Below are positions 61,608 to 64,000 of a DNA stretch of 64,000 nucleotides, in pieces. The DNA is from Sphingomonas sp. PP-CC-1A-547. Lineage in GTDB: Bacteria > Pseudomonadota > Alphaproteobacteria > Sphingomonadales > Sphingomonadaceae. Numbering within the stretch: position 1 is the first letter of the stretch; each line of letters opens with the position of its first letter. A program made the position numbers and the translations under genes. The notes below the pieces were generated by a model. The model ran no database searches and had not been told where the DNA came from. It saw nothing but the letters and a program-made list of their open reading frames with translations. The DNA lies in NCBI RefSeq assembly GCF_003610375.1, contig NZ_RAPZ01000014.1, positions 169,202 through 233,201 of the forward strand, given 5' to 3'.

Positions 61608-62269
61608 TGACGACGTTCAAGACGCTTCTCCTCGCCGCAGCGCTCGTTGCGCCTGCCGCCATGACCGCGACCGCTGCCGATGCACAGGTTTCGGGCATCG
61701 CCGTCGCCGACGCGCAGGGTGCGATCGCCAACTCGAAGGCCTGGAACGCCGCGCGTGCCCAGATCGAGACGACCTACAAGGCGCAGCTCGACCAGGCCGA
61801 GACGCGCCGCCAGGCCGTGGCTCGCGAGCTCCAGCCGCTGGTCACCGCGTTCCAGACCGCACAGCGTGCACCGGGCGCGACCGACGCGTCGCTGCGTCCG
61901 CAGGCTCAGGCGATCCAGACGCGAGAGACCGCGGCGAACCAGGAACTTGCTCGCCTGACGCAGCCCGCTCAGCGCGCGCAGCAATACGCGATCGAGCAGA
62001 TCCAGGCGAAGCTCAGCGACGCCGTGACGGCCGCGGTTCGCGCCAAGAACGTCAGCCTGCTGCTGCGTCCCGAGGCCGCGCTGTTCGCACAGCCGACTGC
62101 CGATATCACGCCTGCGATCACGACCGAACTCGACCGTCTCGTACCGTCGGTCAGCACCGCCGTGCCGGCAAACTGGCAGCCGAACCAGCAGGGTGGCCAG
62201 CAGCAGGGCGCCGCGCCGGCTCCGGCCGGTCGTGCGCCTGCCGCCACGCGCACGCCGCAGGGTCGCTAA
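61607..62269 (+). CDS. skp: OmpH/Skp family periplasmic chaperone
   Basis: The 220-residue protein starts in the bamA stop (TGATG). Signal peptide to about residue 27 (ADAQ). VSGIAVADAQGAIANSKAW and a long coiled-coil region (about 45-140) are OmpH-like. The last 30 residues are Gln/Gly/Ala/Pro-rich and extra to E. coli Skp. It escorts unfolded outer-membrane proteins to BamA. Confidence 0.93.
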   Translation: MTTFKTLLLAAALVAPAAMTATAADAQVSGIAVADAQGAIANSKAWNAARAQIETTYKAQLDQAETRRQAVARELQPLVTAFQTAQRAPGATDASLRPQAQAIQTRETAANQELARLTQPAQRAQQYAIEQIQAKLSDAVTAAVRAKNVSLLLRPEAALFAQPTADITPAITTELDRLVPSVSTAVPANWQPNQQGGQQQGAAPAPAGRAPAATRTPQGR

Positions 62270-62278
62270 GTCACACCG

Positions 62279-62764
62279 ATGACCGAGACTGTGAACGACA
62301 GGGCAAAGGCTAGCCTGGGTCCGCTCGATATCGGGCGCGTCATGGCCGCGTTGCCGCATCGCTATCCGCTGCTGCTGGTCGATCGTGTCGAGGATCTGAT
62401 CCTCGACACATCGATCACCGCGATCAAGGCGGTGTCGATGAACGAGCAGTTCTTCCAGGGGCATTTCCCTGGACGCCCGATCATGCCGGGCGTGCTGATC
62501 GTCGAGGCGATGGCACAGGCGGCGGGGATTCTCGCCGTCGAGTCGCTGGGTCTCGCGGGTTCGGGCAAGCTCGTCTATTTCATGGCGATCGACGGGGCGA
62601 AGTTCCGCAAGCCGGTCGAGCCAGGCGTTTTGCTGAAACTCGAAGTGACCTTCGTCCAGAAGCGCAGCTCGGTGTGCAAGTTCGCCGGCCGCGCGCTGGT
62701 CGACGGACAGCTGGTTGCCGAGGCGAACTTCACGGCGATGATCGCCGACCCGCCGAAAGCCTGA
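62279..62764 (+). CDS. fabZ: 3-hydroxyacyl-ACP dehydratase FabZ
   Basis: The 161-residue hotdog dehydratase has [13 protein letters not shown] (catalytic His), [23 protein letters not shown] (catalytic Glu), [11 protein letters not shown] and [16 protein letters not shown]. It acts in fatty acid elongation. In most proteobacteria it lies between lpxD and lpxA; both are missing here. Confidence 0.97.
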   Translation: MTETVNDRAKASLGPLDIGRVMAALPHRYPLLLVDRVEDLILDTSITAIKAVSMNEQFFQGHFPGRPIMPGVLIVEAMAQAAGILAVESLGLAGSGKLVYFMAIDGAKFRKPVEPGVLLKLEVTFVQKRSSVCKFAGRALVDGQLVAEANFTAMIADPPKA

Positions 62765-62832
62765 TGTGAGGCTCTAGCCTCGCATTGTTGTAAATTCGGG
62801 CGCGTCCGTGTACGAGCGCGGCTTCCTTTTCA

Positions 62833-62850
62833 GGCTGGTCGGAACCAGCC
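62833..62850 (+). promoter_or_regulatory. Perfect hairpin just upstream of the rpmE ribosome site
   Basis: GGCTGGT and ACCAGCC form 7-bp arms around CGGA, six bases before the CGGAG ribosome site. A smaller inverted repeat GAGGCT/AGCCTC lies near 62767-62781. L31 is autoregulated through leader structure in E. coli; a similar role is possible. Confidence 0.45.
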
Positions 62851-62867
62851 ACATACGGAGAATTCCC

Positions 62868-63098
62868 ATGAAGGCCGATACGCACCCTGATTATCACATG
62901 ATCACCGTCCAGATGACCGATGGCAGCAAGTACCAGACTCGCACCACCTGGGGTAAGGAAGGCGATGTGATGACGCTCGAGATCGATCCGCTCGCGCATC
63001 CCGCATGGACCGGTGGCCGTGGCACGATGCTCGATACGGGCGGCCAGGTCGCGCGCTTCAACAAGCGTTTCGGTGGCGGTCTCACGCTCCGTAAGTAA
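62868..63098 (+). CDS. rpmE: 50S ribosomal protein L31
   Basis: The 76-residue protein from the ATG at 62868 starts [19 protein letters not shown] and has [23 protein letters not shown], followed by [20 protein letters not shown]. It has no CxxC pair, so it is the zinc-free form. CGGAG precedes the start. An upstream in-frame region of 20 codons includes the leader hairpin and was rejected. Confidence 0.96.
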   Translation: MKADTHPDYHMITVQMTDGSKYQTRTTWGKEGDVMTLEIDPLAHPAWTGGRGTMLDTGGQVARFNKRFGGGLTLRK

Positions 63099-63103
63099 GC
63101 TAA

Positions 63104-63148
63104 AGCCCCGGAATGGATTGATACTAATTCATTCCGGGGCCTTTTATT
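63104..63148 (+). terminator. Rho-independent terminator after rpmE
   Basis: GCCCCGGAATG and CATTCCGGGGC are perfect 11-bp arms; inner GATTG/TAATT adds five more pairs (with wobbles), leaving loop ATAC. CTTTTATT follows. It starts six bases after the rpmE stop and is the strongest terminator in the window. Confidence 0.95.
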
Positions 63149-63202
63149 AAGACGGCGTTAGGGATCGACGGCTAAATTTGGGCTCGCAAGGACGAGGACC
63201 CC

Positions 63203-63520
63203 ATGTTCGCCGCCGACTTCGAACCCGCAGAGCGCAAGTCCCGGCGCAGCGCACTTCGCGCTCCCGTTTCGCTCGATGTCCGGATCGGTAAGACCGGCCG
63301 CACACTTTGCAGAGTGATCGACATCTCGGTCCACGGTGCACGACTTCAAACCTATTCGGCGCTCAAGCGCGGTACCAGCATCTGGCTCAACCTTCCGCAA
63401 ATCGGGCAGGTCGTTGCCGAGGTAATGTGGGCCGATGACTACACGGCGGGTTGCAAGTTCCACACTCCCCTGCCGGCGTCCGTATTCGAAGCGCTGGTCG
63501 CTACTGCGTCCGCAGGCTGA
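63203..63520 (+). CDS. Single-domain PilZ protein (c-di-GMP receptor)
   Basis: The 105-residue protein has the RxxxR motif (RRSALRAPV) and the D-x-S-x-x-G motif (DISVHGARLQ), both needed for c-di-GMP binding, followed by a beta-barrel with LPQIGQVVAEVMWADDYTAGCKF. It has no other domain, so it should act on a partner. An AGGACGAGG ribosome site precedes the ATG. It is followed by the rRNA promoter region. Confidence 0.92.
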   Translation: MFAADFEPAERKSRRSALRAPVSLDVRIGKTGRTLCRVIDISVHGARLQTYSALKRGTSIWLNLPQIGQVVAEVMWADDYTAGCKFHTPLPASVFEALVATASAG

Positions 63521-63795
63521 CGCGTTGCCGAGTGGACGTGCCGCCGTCCGCCACATTTCTCCTCACCTCTCCTCACGAAATTTTCGTGCAGAATGAAGCT
63601 GGGCGCTCGATCGGTTTGCCCCGTCGGGGAAGGGGGGGGCTGCCTCGACGCCCAGCTGGTCTGCATTGGCGAGGTCAGCTTTTGTCCGGAATGCGCTAGT
63701 GGCGAGCCATCGCCCATGCAGGAGGTGCGAGAGGGCGCTGCTGGACGCCTCGGCGTCATTTTTCCAAAAACCGACCTCAAACTGTAAAAAAGCGT
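63521..63795 (+). other. Gene-free region before the rRNA promoter
   Basis: About 275 bases with no credible gene. The last 35 bases (63760-63795) are A/T-rich with runs of A (CAAAAACC, GTAAAAAAGC), placed like an UP element that binds the RNA polymerase alpha subunits upstream of rRNA promoters. Confidence 0.5.
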
Positions 63796-63824
63796 TTGAC
63801 GGGTCGGGGAGGTGGCCCTAGAGG
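63796..63824 (+). promoter_or_regulatory. Ribosomal RNA operon promoter
   Basis: TTGACG (63796-63801) and TAGAGG (63819-63824) are 17 bases apart, preceded by an A/T-rich stretch. The -10 hexamer equals that of tRNA-Ser. The leader that follows contains a boxA and no coding sequence. Confidence 0.8.
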
Positions 63825-63933
63825 GGTGTCACCGCAGCGAACGGCCACACGGTCTGGACGCAGCGGTCGCAAGAAAACCAGATGCTCCAAATCTTCCGCG
63901 AGGGAGGGTTATGCGAGTGTCGGTATTTTTGTC

Positions 63934-63946
63934 GGCTCTTTGACAT
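63934..63946 (+). promoter_or_regulatory. boxA antitermination site of the rRNA leader
   Basis: GGCTCTTTGACATT matches the boxA consensus TGCTCTTTAACA, recognised by NusB/S10. The following sequence AAGGGACATGTGGGCGGCGG is typical of sphingomonad rRNA leaders as I know them. The 16S rRNA gene should begin within a few hundred bases beyond position 64000. Confidence 0.8.
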
Positions 63947-64000
63947 TGTAGGTAAAGATGAAGGGACATGTGGGCGGCGGCTTGCGGTTTCCGGGGTCCT

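Noticed and set aside
63593..63787. Small plus-strand frame of 64 codons before the rRNA promoter
   Set aside because: No ribosome site, no homology recognised, and it ends in the A/T-rich UP-like stretch.

Overview
The window is a GC-rich chromosomal segment from a sphingomonad (Alphaproteobacteria, Sphingomonadales, most likely Sphingomonas or a close relative). The main evidence is a serine palmitoyltransferase / acyl carrier protein / ceramide-reductase-like cluster (25490-28094), a bamA-skp-fabZ cluster with no lpxD, lpxA or lpxB around it (58809-62764), a two-piece permuted tmRNA (about 1700-2060), and gene orders typical of the class. No phage, IS element, plasmid function or CRISPR array was seen. 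Almost everything is core housekeeping, but palindromic repeats are scattered through it.

Layout. 1-3318: LemA-like lipoprotein (partial), mscL, an Rrf2 regulator, permuted tmRNA, a seven-helix membrane protein and a stand-alone receiver protein. 3458-15737 (minus strand): one long translation/RNA superoperon, rimP-nusA-tautomerase-ylxR-infB-rbfA-vapB-vapC-tdk-truB-rpsO-pnp. A tautomerase, a VapBC toxin-antitoxin pair and thymidine kinase have been inserted into the canonical order. 15796-23334: PQQ-type sugar dehydrogenase, two hotdog thioesterases, a crotonase, two related secreted four-cysteine proteins, the glyoxalase pair and lptF-lptG. 23424-28094: hybrid histidine kinase and the sphingolipid genes. 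28192-34405: rplU-rpmA-GNAT, a TetR/metal-hydrolase insertion, obgE-proB, and hspQ. 34562-39369: tRNA-Ser(CGA), rsgA, lolC-lolD-GNAT-glutathione peroxidase. 39611-50982: HdeD-like protein, dnaE, acyl-CoA synthetase, a CPA2 antiporter, icd, psd-pssA. 51173-63098: rpsB-tsf, then pyrH-frr-uppS-cdsA-dxr-rseP-bamA-skp-fabZ, then rpmE. 63203-64000: a PilZ protein, then the promoter and boxA of a ribosomal RNA operon whose 16S gene should begin just beyond the window.

The most unusual feature is a set of palindromic repeat families (called A-G here) with paired hairpin arms. Most copies lie between genes, but three lie in frame inside protein genes: truB (6792-6922), ylxR (12870-13028) and dnaE (42804-42858). 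They add peptide segments to a tRNA-modifying enzyme, a nucleoid/RNA-binding factor and the replicative polymerase. This resembles the Rickettsia palindromic elements in outcome, but the sequences look different and form several independent families.

Functionally, the envelope genes fit together: sphingolipid backbone synthesis (spt, acp, cerR), phospholipid synthesis (psd, pssA, cdsA), undecaprenyl and isoprenoid supply (uppS, dxr), outer-membrane protein assembly (bamA, skp, rseP), lipoprotein export (lolC, lolD) and the Lpt permease pair (lptF, lptG). The Lpt pair next to missing lpx genes suggests a glycosphingolipid rather than LPS as cargo; this is inference. Recognisable sigma70-type promoters were found before rimP, tmRNA, the hydrolase gene, tRNA-Ser, lolC, rpsB and the rRNA operon. 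The two stable-RNA promoters share the -10 hexamer TAGAGG.
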